Of a stretch of 64,000 bases of DNA, positions 24,323 to 37,300 are shown piece after piece. Under the pieces are notes generated by a model that saw only the letters and a list, made by a program, of their open reading frames with translations, was not told the DNA's origin and made no database searches. This stretch comes from MFZZ01 sp964582715. GTDB lineage: Bacteria > Patescibacteriota > Microgenomatia > UBA1406 > GWC2-37-13. Both the position numbers and the translations under genes were made by a program. Positions within the stretch are counted from its first letter, which is position 1; every line of letters starts with the position of its first letter. The stretch lies in contig CAZOSM010000003.1 of the NCBI GenBank assembly GCA_964582715.1, positions 124,001-188,000 on the forward strand. The letters run 5' to 3'.

Positions 24323-25090
24323 TTAGAAACGAATAATATATATCGCGGTTAAAAAACCGATGATACAAATGGCAATTGCTAAAGTAACATTTAAGATAAT
24401 ACCTACATGAATTTTTTTGGAAGCGAGTGGATTTCTTCCTAGTGCTTCAACGCCTTTCATCGAAAGTCGACCAAAATACATAAAGCTAAATACTAATGTT
24501 AATATTAAAACACCACCACCCATTATATATTTTGTAACGTTCGTAGTATTACTCGCAAATGGACTGGAAGAAAAGCCTGAAAGACTGAAAAATGGTTCTA
24601 CATTATAATCTTTTTGAATATTAATTTGTAATTTTACTATAGTTGACTCATCTTCTGAAAAAGCGTCTTCCAATGCGACACCAATGATAGGGCCCGGGAC
24701 TGTAGCTTTCATTCCAACACCTTCTATAGGAGAAGCAGTAATGTAGTCTCCTTTCTCAATATTTCCGTTCGCGAGAGATACGAGCACAATTCCTTGGCCG
24801 CTTGTACTTACAGGATAACTGTCGGGAGAATTTCCAAACCTAATCTCAATAGCCGGGCTTTTATTCACGATTCCCACCATATTCGGTTGATATGCTTCAC
24901 TTGTTACAACAAATTCATCTCCATCTGCCGCAACTATATATCCATCAAGGACATTTGGGTGATCGATTGTAAAGTAGGTAGCAATAGAAGCAGCACCATT
25001 CACCATAGAAGGGAAGACCAATAAAAGCATGGCCGCAGACACTATAAATCCTGCACGGATAATTGATTTAAGTTCCCGGGTGTAAATCAT
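24323..25090 (-). CDS. hybrid protein: exported beta domain fused to an F-type c-subunit-like hairpin
   Basis: Sits at the atpE position but is 255 residues instead of about 80. A signal peptide or first helix spans about 11-34. Residues about 45-160 form an exported domain with GDYITASPIEGVGMKAT, PGPIIGVALE and VKLQINI; this matches the C-terminal domain of the giant surface protein and the 534-residue protein. Then come two membrane helices (187-208 and 229-252) joined by KGVEALGRNPLASKK, with the R-N-P loop (219-221) like the R-Q-P loop of subunit c. No Asp or Glu lies in either helix; the position of the ion-binding carboxylate (around 238-240) is Ala/Ile. If the signal is cleaved, topology equals that of c, with the extra domain outside. 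Proton transport by this protein is therefore doubtful. Confidence 0.8.
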   Translation of the reverse strand: MIYTRELKSIIRAGFIVSAAMLLLVFPSMVNGAASIATYFTIDHPNVLDGYIVAADGDEFVVTSEAYQPNMVGIVNKSPAIEIRFGNSPDSYPVSTSGQGIVLVSLANGNIEKGDYITASPIEGVGMKATVPGPIIGVALEDAFSEDESTIVKLQINIQKDYNVEPFFSLSGFSSSPFASNTTNVTKYIMGGGVLILTLVFSFMYFGRLSMKGVEALGRNPLASKKIHVGIILNVTLAIAICIIGFLTAIYIIRF

Positions 25091-25102
25091 ATCCCAATTT
25101 TC

Positions 25103-25131
25103 ATTCTAGTAGCTTTTTCTGATAATTACAA
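25103..25131 (-). promoter_or_regulatory. promoter of the ATPase operon
   Basis: TTGTAA at 25131-25126, a 17-nt spacer and TAGAAT at 25108-25103, followed by 12 nt to the ATG at 25090, leaving a leader of about 5-6 nt. The 239-nt region to 25329 is shared with the divergent giant surface-protein gene. Confidence 0.5.
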
Positions 25132-25329
25132 TGATTAAATTTTCAGGATAGGTATGCAGAAAATTAAAGCTCAACAAAAGGTTAAAGCCCTATAATAATT
25201 CAACTTATTTTAACTAAAAAAACTTATAGTAAACTCATCTTTTCTACTATATGTATATATATTGCATATCTAAAAAAAACATGTAATAATGAAATTAAGC
25301 TAGCTAAAAAGGCTCTATTTTTTTGACTC

Positions 25330-28300
25330 ATGTACATGTTTAAAATAGTGAATAAGGTTGTTGCTACAGTCTCTTCTATTAAAGACACGAAACTTCGTCG
25401 TGCATCTGCTCCTATGTGGAAACTCAAATATCCAATAATAGGATTCATATCGGCTGTTATACTTTTTTTAACGATAGTTGCTTTAAAGGACTACATAAAG
25501 ACTGTAAATGCATTTAGAGAAAAGAAGACTCCAACCCCAACTTTTACTTTTAAAGACGAGGATAATAAGGGCTTCCCTCTTCCGGACGAAGAAGATCTAG
25601 CAAAAATGTTGAATGAATTTGGAGATGTAAAAGCAGCAATTGATGCGTCGATCATCTTTAACTATCAATCGACTTTTGTTGCGCCCGTTACTTTTGAAGA
25701 AAACATTACTGCTCCAAACGTGGTATATGAAATTACAGCAGGTGAAGGAATCACAATTTCTGGTGATCCACAGAATCCTGTGATCAGTGCAGATATACCA
25801 GCGGCACCTGATGCAGGAGTGGCTTCTATCGGAGATTTGACGGGGGATATAGATTTGGCTGCTGGGACAAACATTTCTTTATCTATAGAAGGAAATACCA
25901 TTACTATTAATAACACGGCATCTATTCCTTCTGCCACTTCACAACTTTCTGAAGCAGAGGTTGAAGCTTTTATTTTTGATGGAGATAATACTGGAGTTTT
26001 ATCCTCTGGAACTCTTGCTTTAGGATCACTTTCTTACACTGGCACCATTCCTTCCAGCGTTGTTCAGGGATCATACACGGGGATTACGGAGATTGGACCA
26101 CTGACAAACTTAACAGTAGCAGGAAGTATTACTGCTGGAAGTTCGTCAGTGGTACTTACGACTGGAGCAGGATTCATTGATGCCGATGCAATTGGTCTTG
26201 CGACTGGAGGAGGACTTGAAGCAGTAGGTAACGAGCTTTCACTCATGACCACCTGTTCTTCGGGACAGGTGTTGAAATGGAATGGATCCGCCTGGACCTG
26301 TGCAAGTGATTCTGGAGCAAGTGCGGTTGTTGATGTATGGCAGGATGGTGTAGATATTGGTTCTGACGTTGATACTGTTAACTTTGTTAATGAATTCACC
26401 ATTACAGTATCAGGTGCAGGAACGAGAGCAGATATTGATATCAAAGACGATGCGCTCGATTTTACAGAATTAGCTGACATTTTGACCTTAGATGCTAACA
26501 CTTCGATTAGAACTGATAGTACTGAAGTAATGTATTTTGAAACTTCTTCTGGTTATATCGGGATAAACAATACTAACCCAGGGTATACCCTTGATGTAAA
26601 TGGCGACCTCAATATTACCGGTTCACTGTATGTAAATGGTGAATCTATCTCTGATTTCACTGGCTCAGGCTTAACTCTTTCAGGAGGTGCTCTTTCTGTA
26701 AATCTATATGGATCCTCAGTAGGAACCACTGGCTCAAGTTCTGGACTTCAATTTACAGGAAGTCAGCTTGCCTTACTGCAAGGATGTTCGAATAATGAAG
26801 TCTTAGCTTGGGATAATTTTAATGATGTATGGAGATGTACTTCAGTGAGCGGAGTAGGAGCCGGAACAATAACAGGTGTTGGTAATATCTCAAGCGGAGA
26901 AGCGTTTACCACAGGAACACCAGGTAGTGAACTGTATTTTGCTACAGGAGGATTTTTAGGTTTTGGCCCAAATGAAGGGAGAATCGTTTTTACAGATGAT
27001 GGAATAGATGAGATTACCTTTTTATCAAGCAATGTTGGTTTTGGGACAACTAATCCAACTGCTGCGCTAACTGTGGGGAGTGGTAATAATTTTACTGTAG
27101 ATGCTAATGGCCTTGTGTTTATTGGCAACTTAGTTGGAGTGACTAATCCAGGTAATGTATTGGTTGTTGACGGTGAAAACATCGTACGATCGCTTTCCAC
27201 CTCTGATTGGGATACAAACGCAACTGATGACTTAACTATTGCAACAAACTTTGGAGGAGATATTACCGGCATTTATAGTAATTTGCAGCTTGGAATAGGA
27301 GTTGTAGGATCCACAGAGCTGGCTTCAAGCGGAGTAACTGCAGGTAGTTATGGTAGTGCAACATCGGTACCAGTATTAACAATTGATGAAGATGGCAGAG
27401 TAACAGTTGCCAGCACTGCGCCTTTAGCCTTTGAAGATCCACTCACCTTTGAAAATGGTTTGACCCGAACAGACAATAACATCGCATTAGGAGGATCAAT
27501 TACAAACTCAACTCGACTTAACATTGGCAATACAGAAGTTGTGTATATTGCATATCCATCAGGAGATGTAGGTATTGGAACCGTTACACCTTCTTATAAA
27601 CTTGATGTGAATGGAGATATCGGACTTTCTGGCGATTTATATATAAATAATGTAGGTTTGGGTTCTACAGGTGGAGCAGTACTTGTTGGTGTAGATGTCA
27701 GTTCTTTTGATAACTCTGCTTCTTCTACAGTTCAAGCTGTACTTGCTGATCTTGATCAAGCAATTGGTAATAGACTGTATACAGATGCACTTATTTTGAC
27801 AGATGGACAGAGTGTGAGAGATTCTCTTGAAGCCCTGAATTTAGCAATTGGCAGCACCACTTATTCTGGTACTACTTATATTACCAGTGGCGAATCAATT
27901 ACAGAATCACTGCAGGCAATTGATGCTCAATTAGAGACGCTTACGGGGGGAGTTGGAGGATCTATTACACAGGTAGGTAATATAAGCGGTGGAGAGGCAT
28001 TTACTAATAGTGTGCCAGGATCTGGTCTGATATTTGCTGATACTGGCTTTTTAGGATTACATTCTCTTGCAGGAAGAATCATTTTTGAGGATGAAACTCT
28101 AGATCAGATTCGTTTTGCAGATGCGAATGTTGGTATTGGGACAACCAATGCTACTTCCTTATTTACTGTAGGAAGTGGTAACCAGTTTAGTATTGATGCA
28201 AATGGATTAGTAACACTTGGTAATCTTGTGGGTGTAACTAACCCAGGTACAGTACTTGTGGTAGATAGTAATGGTGTAATCAGATCACTTGATACTTCTA

Positions 28301-31300
28301 ACTGGGATACAAATCAAACAGATGATTTAACCATAGCAACAAACTTTGGTGGTGATGTCACCGGCATTTATAGTAACCTCCAACTCGGTACAGGTGTGGT
28401 GGGTGCAAATGAACTTGCCGCAAGTGGAGTCACAGCAGGTACCTATGGACTTGCAGTGGGTGGAACAACTGGTATCTATCCGATTATTACTATTGATGAA
28501 GATGGACGTATTACTTCTGCATCTACTTCAGTCTTTAGCTTTGAGAATCCTCTTACATTTAGTAATGGTCTGACCCGATCGACAGATAGTATTCAACTTG
28601 GTGGTGAAATACTTACTAATACCCGTTTCAATATTGGAAATACTGAAGCTTTCTTTATCTCAGCAGCAACAGGGAATGTAGGAATCGGCAATACCAATCC
28701 TCAATATAAGCTTGATGTTGGTGGCTTAGTTAATGCTTTAGGCTTTAGAACAGGTAATGAGACAGTTACAGACTTTACAGGAGTAGGTCTTACCATCAAT
28801 GGTGGTGCGTTATCGTTGAATTTGCTTGCAGATGAAAATATAGGTGGAGGCTCTACAGCTTCCTATTCTGGATTGGAATTTGTTTCTGGCAGATTATCAT
28901 TACTCCAAGGATGTGGCGATGGACAGATACTAAAATGGAATAATTCTGCAAACACCTGGATGTGTTCATCAGATAGTGGAGCAACGAGTGCAATCATTAA
29001 CGTTGAAGAAAATGGAACACCAATTGGGACTGATGTAGATACCCTAAACTTCCTCACAGACTTTGACTTAACCGATTCAGGTTCGCAAATCGATATTGCT
29101 ATTGCAGATGATGCCCTTAACTTTACTGAGCTTTCAGATACCTTGGTACTTGATGACGCTACCAGCATCGATCTTTATTCGGGTAGTACGTCAGAGAGCC
29201 TTAGAATATTCAATAGTAATACAAGCCAAGAGGTCCTGTATCTGGGTTCAAACGGATTGGTAGGTATTGGCACAACCGATCCAGCTTACAACTTGGATGT
29301 TGGAGGTTCTTTCAATACGGTAACCTTATTCATTGGAGGAACTCAGGTCACCGCTTCTGCAGATAACTTAAATCTACTTACTGGACTTACTACACCATTA
29401 CTTACAGAATTGACTCAGTTTGGTGGAGATATCACAGGGACCTTTAACAATCTTCAAATTGGAGCAACAACGATTGGAGCAACTGAGCTTGCAAGTACTG
29501 GAGTAAATGCAGGTAGTTATGGCACAGTTGGTGGAACTGCAGCTTACTTCCCAGTATTAACTATTGATGAAGACGGAAGAATAACCAGTGCAAATACTGC
29601 TGTATTTACATTAAACTTTGAGAACCCACTTACCTTTGGAAATGGACTTACTCGATCGGGTAATACCATTAATTTAGGAGGATCACTGAACGGAGACACC
29701 CGTATTTATATTGGCGATACTGATGTTCTTTTCTTTGATTTTGCCACAGGGAATGTGGGTATTGGCAATACAGATCCTCAGTATAAACTCGATGTAGAGG
29801 GGACACTAAGAGCAAGTGGTATAAGGCTTAACGAAGAAACAATCACTGACTTTACTGGGACTGGACTGACGTTAACTGGTGGAGTATTAACAATAGATAT
29901 TGGATCAACTCAGATGGGTGTTGGGGCATCTGCTTCTTACTCAGGTCTTGAGTTTGTAGGAAACAGACTGGCTCTTCTTCAGGGGTGTACTGATGGCCAG
30001 CTTCTCATGTGGAATGAAACAACTTCTACCTGGGAGTGTACTTCTCCAGGAAGTGGAACTGGTGGTCTAGGTGACATAACTGCAGTAAATGCAGGAGTTG
30101 GTTTAACAGGTGGAGGCACTTCTGGAGCAGTAACTCTTGATCTTAACATAGCTACTTCAGCAGGTATAAACTCCACTGCTTCTTTTTCTGGATTAGAAGT
30201 AGATGCAGATGGACTTAGATTGCTCAGTGGATGTAGTAATGACCAAATTCTTTCTTGGAATGGATCAGCTTGGGTATGTTCTGATATTACCGGTATTGGT
30301 GGTGCAGGAGATATTACTCAGGTTGGTAATATTACGAGCGGGGGAGCCTTTACCAGTGGAGCTCCTGGCTCAGAATTCTATTTTGCTGATACTGGATTTT
30401 TAGGTCTTGGAGTAGCTGATGGAAGAATCGTGTTTGATAGTGATACTACTGATCAGATAAGAATGTTGGGGGCTAATATTGGAATTGGAACCACCAATGC
30501 AACTGCACTATTTACAGTAGGTTCTGGAAACCAATTTACTATTGATTCAACCGGGCAGGTAACTCTAGGTAACTTACCAACTGCAGGAAGTGACTTGGGA
30601 AGTGTACTTACCGTAAATGGCAGTGGGCTTATTCAGTCTCTTTCTACAGCAGATTGGGATAAGAATGAAACAGATGATCTCACAATCACAACAAACTTTG
30701 GAGGAGATGTCACAGGACAGTTTGATAATCTCCAGTTGGGTACAGGAGTTGTTGGAGCAACAGAACTTGCAAGTACTGGGGTAACTGCAGGTACTTACGG
30801 AGCAGGAGTAGGTGGTACAACAGGCTTCTATCCAATTCTTGCTATTGATGAAGATGGAAGAATAACAAGCGCATCAACAGCAGTCTTTAACTTTGAAAAT
30901 CCGCTTTCATTTGGAACAGCTCTTTCTAGATCTGGAAATACTGTTGATGTAAATGTAGGAAATGGAATCACCACAAACGGCAGTAACCAGCTTACTGTAA
31001 ACCTGGCAACTGGTGGGACAACCACCACAACAAGCTCAGTCTCTGGTTTGGAGGCAACTGCAACTGGTCTCAGAATGCTCGGTGGCTGTTTAAATAGTGA
31101 AGTCTTGGCATGGAACGGAACTGCCTGGGAGTGTACCTCTATTTCTGGAATTGGTGCAATTGGTGGAGGCGGAACTGAAAACTACATTCCAATCTGGAGT
31201 GATGAAAATACACTTATTTCATCTGCAATTTATCAGAATGGATCAAACATTGGCATTGGGAGAACCGATGCTCAGTATGCACTTGATGTCGCAGGTGGCT

Positions 31301-34300
31301 TACGAGTTGGAGGAACAGCCGTATTTAACACCGTACCTACAATTAGTAACAATGACATTGTTCTTACAATAAACAACGGAGTATTGAGCCAGATCGACAG
31401 CAGTAACTGGGATACCAATGAAACAGATGACTTAACTATCGCAACTATTTTCGGTGGAGATGTTACCGGCACATATAATAATATCCAGATTGGTGCAACA
31501 ACCATTGGAGCAACAGAGTTAGCAAGCTCAGGTGTCACAGCAGGAACTTACGGCGCAGGAGTAGGAGGTACAACTGGTTTCTACCCAATCATCACAGTAG
31601 ATGAAGATGGAAGAATCACCTCAGCAAGTACTTCTGTATTTAATTTTGAAAATCCTTTGTCATTTGGTATTGGTCTTACCAGAATAGGTAATACAGTTGA
31701 TGTGGGATTAGGAGTAGGGTTAACAGGTTCATTAAATGATATCTCAATAAACCTGGCAACTGGTGGGACAACCACCACAACAAGCTCAGTCTCTGGTTTG
31801 GAGGCAACTGCAACTGGTCTCAGAATGCTCGGTGGCTGTTCAAATAATGAAGTCTTGGCATGGAATGGAAGTACTTGGAACTGTACTTCTATTTCTGGAA
31901 TTGGCGCAATCGATGGAGGCGGAACTGCAAACTATATTCCACTCTGGAGTGATGATAATACGCTTATTTCTTCTAACATAATTCAAACAGGTTCAAATAT
32001 TGGTATTGGGACAACAAATGCAGCTTCATTGTTTACAGTAGGAGGAGGAAATCAGTTTGCTGTAGATGGATCAGGGAATATCGCAACATCCGGAAATGTA
32101 ACACTTACCGGACTGTCTGCAGGAACAGACTTGAATACTGTTTTGATGATTGATGGTTCAAATATGGTGCGAACATTATCTACTGCAAGTTGGGATAAAG
32201 ATGCGACAGATGATCTTACTATCTCAACAAACTTTAGTGGAGATGTAATAGGGACATATAACAACTTACAGCTTGGAACAGGGGTGGTGGGAAGTACAGA
32301 GCTAGCAAGTAGTGGAGTAAGTGCCGGGACATATGGAAGTGTGGGAGGGACAGCAGCATACTTCCCAGTACTCACAATTGATGAGGATGGAAGAATCACC
32401 AGTGCAAACACAGCAGTCTTTGCACTTAACTTTGAAGATCCACTTACATTTGAGAATGGACTTACAAGAGATGGAGATACTGTTACACTCGGGGGAGTAC
32501 TTACCGAAGATACCAGAATTAATATTGGAAATACTGAGGTTATCTTCTTTGATTATGAGACAGGAAGAGTAGGTATTGGGACAACTAATCCTTTACAGAG
32601 ATTCCAGATTAATGAAGGATCTTCTGCATTTACTGTCACTGCTGGAGGAAGTGTTGGTATTGGTACAACGAGTCCTGTATATGCACTTGATGTAACTGGT
32701 GGCTTACGAGTTGGAGGAACCGCAGTACTTAACACAGTTCCATCAATTTCTGATAATGATGTTGTTCTTACTATCAATGGCGGAGTTATAAGCCAACTCA
32801 ATACCACAAACTGGGATAAGAACTCAACAGATGATTTAACTCTTTCAACAGTATTTGGCGGTGATATAACAGGTACTTATGATAATCTCCAAATTGGTGC
32901 AACCACAATTGGAGCAACAGAGCTTGTTTCAACTGGAGTAAATGCAGGTAGTTATGGTGGCGTTGGTGGCACTGGAGCATTTATCCCGGTCTTAACAGTA
33001 GATGAAGATGGAAGAATAACAAGCGCTTCTACAGCATTTTTTAACTTGCCTCCTTCAGAAAACCCACTTACCTTTGGAAATGGATTAACAAGAACAGGCG
33101 ATAATATAGAACTTGGTGGTTCCTTGAACCAGGACACTCGATTCTTTAGTGGTGGGAATGAGATTCTCTTTATGGATACTGATGGACGTGTAGGTATCGG
33201 AACCACATCAGCAAGTTACACACTTGATGTAGCTGGCAATATAAGAGCTGGTACAGAATTATATATAGGTTCCATTGGACTTGGCTCAACCGGTGGGGCA
33301 GGACTTGTAGGTTTCAACAACAACTCAGTTTCAAATTCAACCGCAACAACCGTTCAGAGAGCACTTGTAGACTTTGATTTAGCTATTGGAAACCGCACAT
33401 ACAGTAATGATTATGTGGTAACTGATGGACAAAGCTTAACTGCTTCTATTAATGCAATCGATTCTGTTTTTGGAGATAGAAACTATACCGATAGCTTGAT
33501 CCTAACAGACACTCAAACAATGACTGCATCACTTGATGCGCTAAATGTCGCAATCGGAAATCGTGATTATACTAATACTGCAAACTATATTCTTACAACA
33601 GATGCACAAACCATAACTGCTTCTCTTGAAGCGCTTAACATTGGTATTGGTAATCGTGACTACACAACTGGAACAGGTTACTTCTTAACAGATGCACAAA
33701 CTATAACTGCTTCACTGGAAGCAATTAACACAGGAGTTGGTGATAGAAACTACACTGATAGTCTTGTACTTACCGATAGTCAAACAGTTACATCTTCACT
33801 AGATGCACTCAATGTTTCTATTGGAAACAGAACATATACAAGTGGCTATAATATCGGCAACACAACTAGTATTACCGCAGCACTTGATGGATTGGATTTA
33901 GCAGTAGGGAGTAGAACCTATACAGAAGATAATTATGTAACAGATGATGAAAGTATCACAGAAAGTGTTGATGCTCTTGATCAGCAGTTATATGATGTTG
34001 CAACTGGCGCAAACGGCTTGTGGAGAGATAGCACACCAGGTGTGGCAGGTGGTATTACATACCTCAATGATATTACCGCAAATGTAGCTATCGGAGGAAC
34101 AGGTACCAATGCACCTTTTTACTTTGATGCAGATGGTGGTTTAAATATTGGCCTCACTTCAGCAACTGCCTTCACGGTTGGAAATGGTAGCGATACGCTC
34201 TTTACTGTAAATACAGCACTTGGAGCAGGATCAGACTTATTTAGTATTGATCTTCCAGCTTCTGCAGCAGTGGACAACATTTTTGCTATTTACGATAATG

Positions 34301-37300
34301 GTTCACCAGTATTTAGAGTAAGTCAGAATCAGATAGAGAGTGCTGTTCCACACACCTTTACAGCAGCAGGAGATGTAAGTATTGCCTATGATCTGCTTTT
34401 CACCAATCAGACAGCAGCAAATATAAAGAGTAATGGTCCGCTCCTTATTCAGGCAGGAGAAAATTTTGAATCAAATAATCTCACACTCCAGACATATAAC
34501 AGTGGAAATGTCATTATTGATAACGTAGATAATGGTACTATTGCTACCTTCTCGGGAGCTACAGGATATGTAGGTATTGGAACTGCTTCTCCATCAGACA
34601 AGCTTGCTGTTGCAGGAGGAGTACTTATTGGTAGTAATTATGCAGATTTAGGAACAACGGCACCAGCCGATGGATTATTGGTTGAAGGAAATGTAGGAAT
34701 TGGTACAACAGCTCCAGAGACAGCATTGGATGTTAATGGAACAGTACAAGCAACTGGCTTTAGAGTGAATGATGAGACGGTAACTGATTTTACTGGAATT
34801 GGGCTCACCATTTCTGGAGGAACCTTACAGGTAGATACTCTCTCTAGCGCAGTTGGAACTGGTTCTACTGGCTCTTTTTCAGGTCTTGAATTTGTAAATA
34901 ACCAACTTACTTTGATTCAAGGTTGCTCTAATGCACAAGTACTTAAGTGGAATGATTCTTCAAGCCGCTGGGAATGTTCAAATGATACAGGTGCAACAAG
35001 TGCAATTATTAATGTAGAAGAAAATGGAACACCAATTGGGACTGATGTAGATACGCTAAACTTTACATCAGACTTTGATTTGACCGAATCTGGTGGCGGA
35101 AATACTATAGACATTGCCATTGCAGATGATGTTCTTAACTTTACAGAATTATCTGACAATTTAGTCCTTGATGCTTCTACCGGAATTAATTTGTATTCAG
35201 GAAGCCAGTCAGAGAGCCTCAGAGTATTTAATAGTAATACCGGTGCAGAAGCTTTGTTTATTGCAGGTAATGGTCAGGTAGGAATTGGTACGACTTCTCC
35301 AGGATACAATCTAGACATTGGTGGATCACTTAACACAACAAACTTGTTTTTGGCTGGAGCACTTGTCTCATCAAGTGCAAGTGAATTGAATATTCTCGAT
35401 GGAGCAACCATAACTGCAACTAACCTGAATCAACTCACAGGAGTAACCAACCCAGTATTACATGAAGGGACTTCCTTCTCAGGAGACGTAACAGGGACAT
35501 ATAACAACTTACAGATTGGAGCAACAACAGTTGGAGCAACAGAGCTCGCAAGTACAGGAGTAAGTGCCGGAAGTTATGGAAGTGTAGGCGGGACAGCAGC
35601 ATACTTCCCAGTACTTACCATAGATGAAGATGGACGTATTACTTCTGCAAACACCGCAGTCTTTGCACTTAACTTTGAAGATCCACTTACTTTTGAGAAT
35701 GGACTCACAAGAAGTGGAGATACAGTAAGACTTGGAGGAGAATTAACTCAAGACACTCGAATTAATATTGGAGCAACAGAAGCAATCTTTATTGATTCTG
35801 AGACCGGAAGAATTGGATTTGGAACAACCAGTCCTGCTGCTGATATACATATTAAAAATAAACTAGTAGATAATAATGTTTTAAGGGTCGAAGGTGGATT
35901 TAACAGTACGTTATTAAATCTGTACCAGTCTGCTGGAACAGGAATTTCCTTCTTATATATTGGTGGTAGCGGATCTACTGATGCAAATATCGGACTGGCA
36001 GGTATAAGTAGTAGTGATAGCTTTATAAAAGGAGATTTAGTAATTGGTGCTACATCTCCAACAGCAGGGATGACACTCGATGTTGCAGGGAACATAAGAG
36101 CAGGAACTGATGTATACATTGGAAACGTCGCAGTAGGTAGTACTGGCGGAGCAGGACTTGTTGGCTTCAACAATAACAGTGTTTCAAACTCAACTGCGGT
36201 ATCCGTACAGAGAGCACTTGTTGATTTTGACTTAGCAATCGGGAACAGAACTTACACAAATGATTATGTCGTTTCTGATAACCAGACAGTTACTGCTTCA
36301 ATCAACGCAATTGATTCAGCATTTGGAAACAGAAACTACACAGATTCACTAGTCCTCACTGATTCTCAGACAGTTACTGCCTCTCTTGATGCACTAAACG
36401 TAGCAATCGGAAACCGTGATTACACCACATCAGCTAACTACCTATTAACAGATGCCCAGACAATAACAGAATCTCTTGAGGCACTTAACCTTGGTATTGG
36501 AAACCGTGACTATACAGCAAGTAACATCTTAATCGATGGACAAACAATTACTTCCTCTCTTGACCTGTTGAACATTGCAATTGGTGGAACCGCATACACT
36601 TCAACCAACTATGTAACAGCAGGAAGTGACATCGAAACAGCAATCTCTGATCTTGATGCCCAGCTTGGATCACTTGGTGCATCCAGTATTGGTGGTGGAG
36701 GTACCGCTAATTACATTCCAGTCTGGACCGATGAAAACACACTTGGGTATTCAACCATTTATATGAATGGTGCAAATGTTGGTATTGGGAGAACTGATGC
36801 ACTCTATGCACTTGATGTAAATGGAGGGCTCCGAGTTGGAGGAACAGCTGTATTTAATACCGTACCAACCATCAGTAACAACGATGTGCTTCTTACTGTA
36901 AACAACGGCGTATTAAGTCAGATCGACAGCAGTAACTGGGATACCAATGAAACAGATGATTTAACCATTGCAACAAACTTTGGCGGAGATGTCAATGGTA
37001 CATACAATAACTTACAGATCGGCGCAACCACCATTGGAGCAACAGAGCTTGCGAGCTCAGGTGTAACAGCAGGTACCTATGGTGCTTCAGTTGGAACTAC
37101 ATCAGGCTTTTATCCAATTCTTACTATAGATGAAGACGGACGTATTACCAGTGCAAGTACCGCAGTATTCAACTTTGAAAACCCACTTACTTTCTCAAAT
37201 GGATTAACTCGAACAAGTAACTCCGTAACACTTGGTGGCGCATTAACAACAGACACCAGAATTTACGATGGATCTTATGAATATCTGTTCTTTGAAACCG

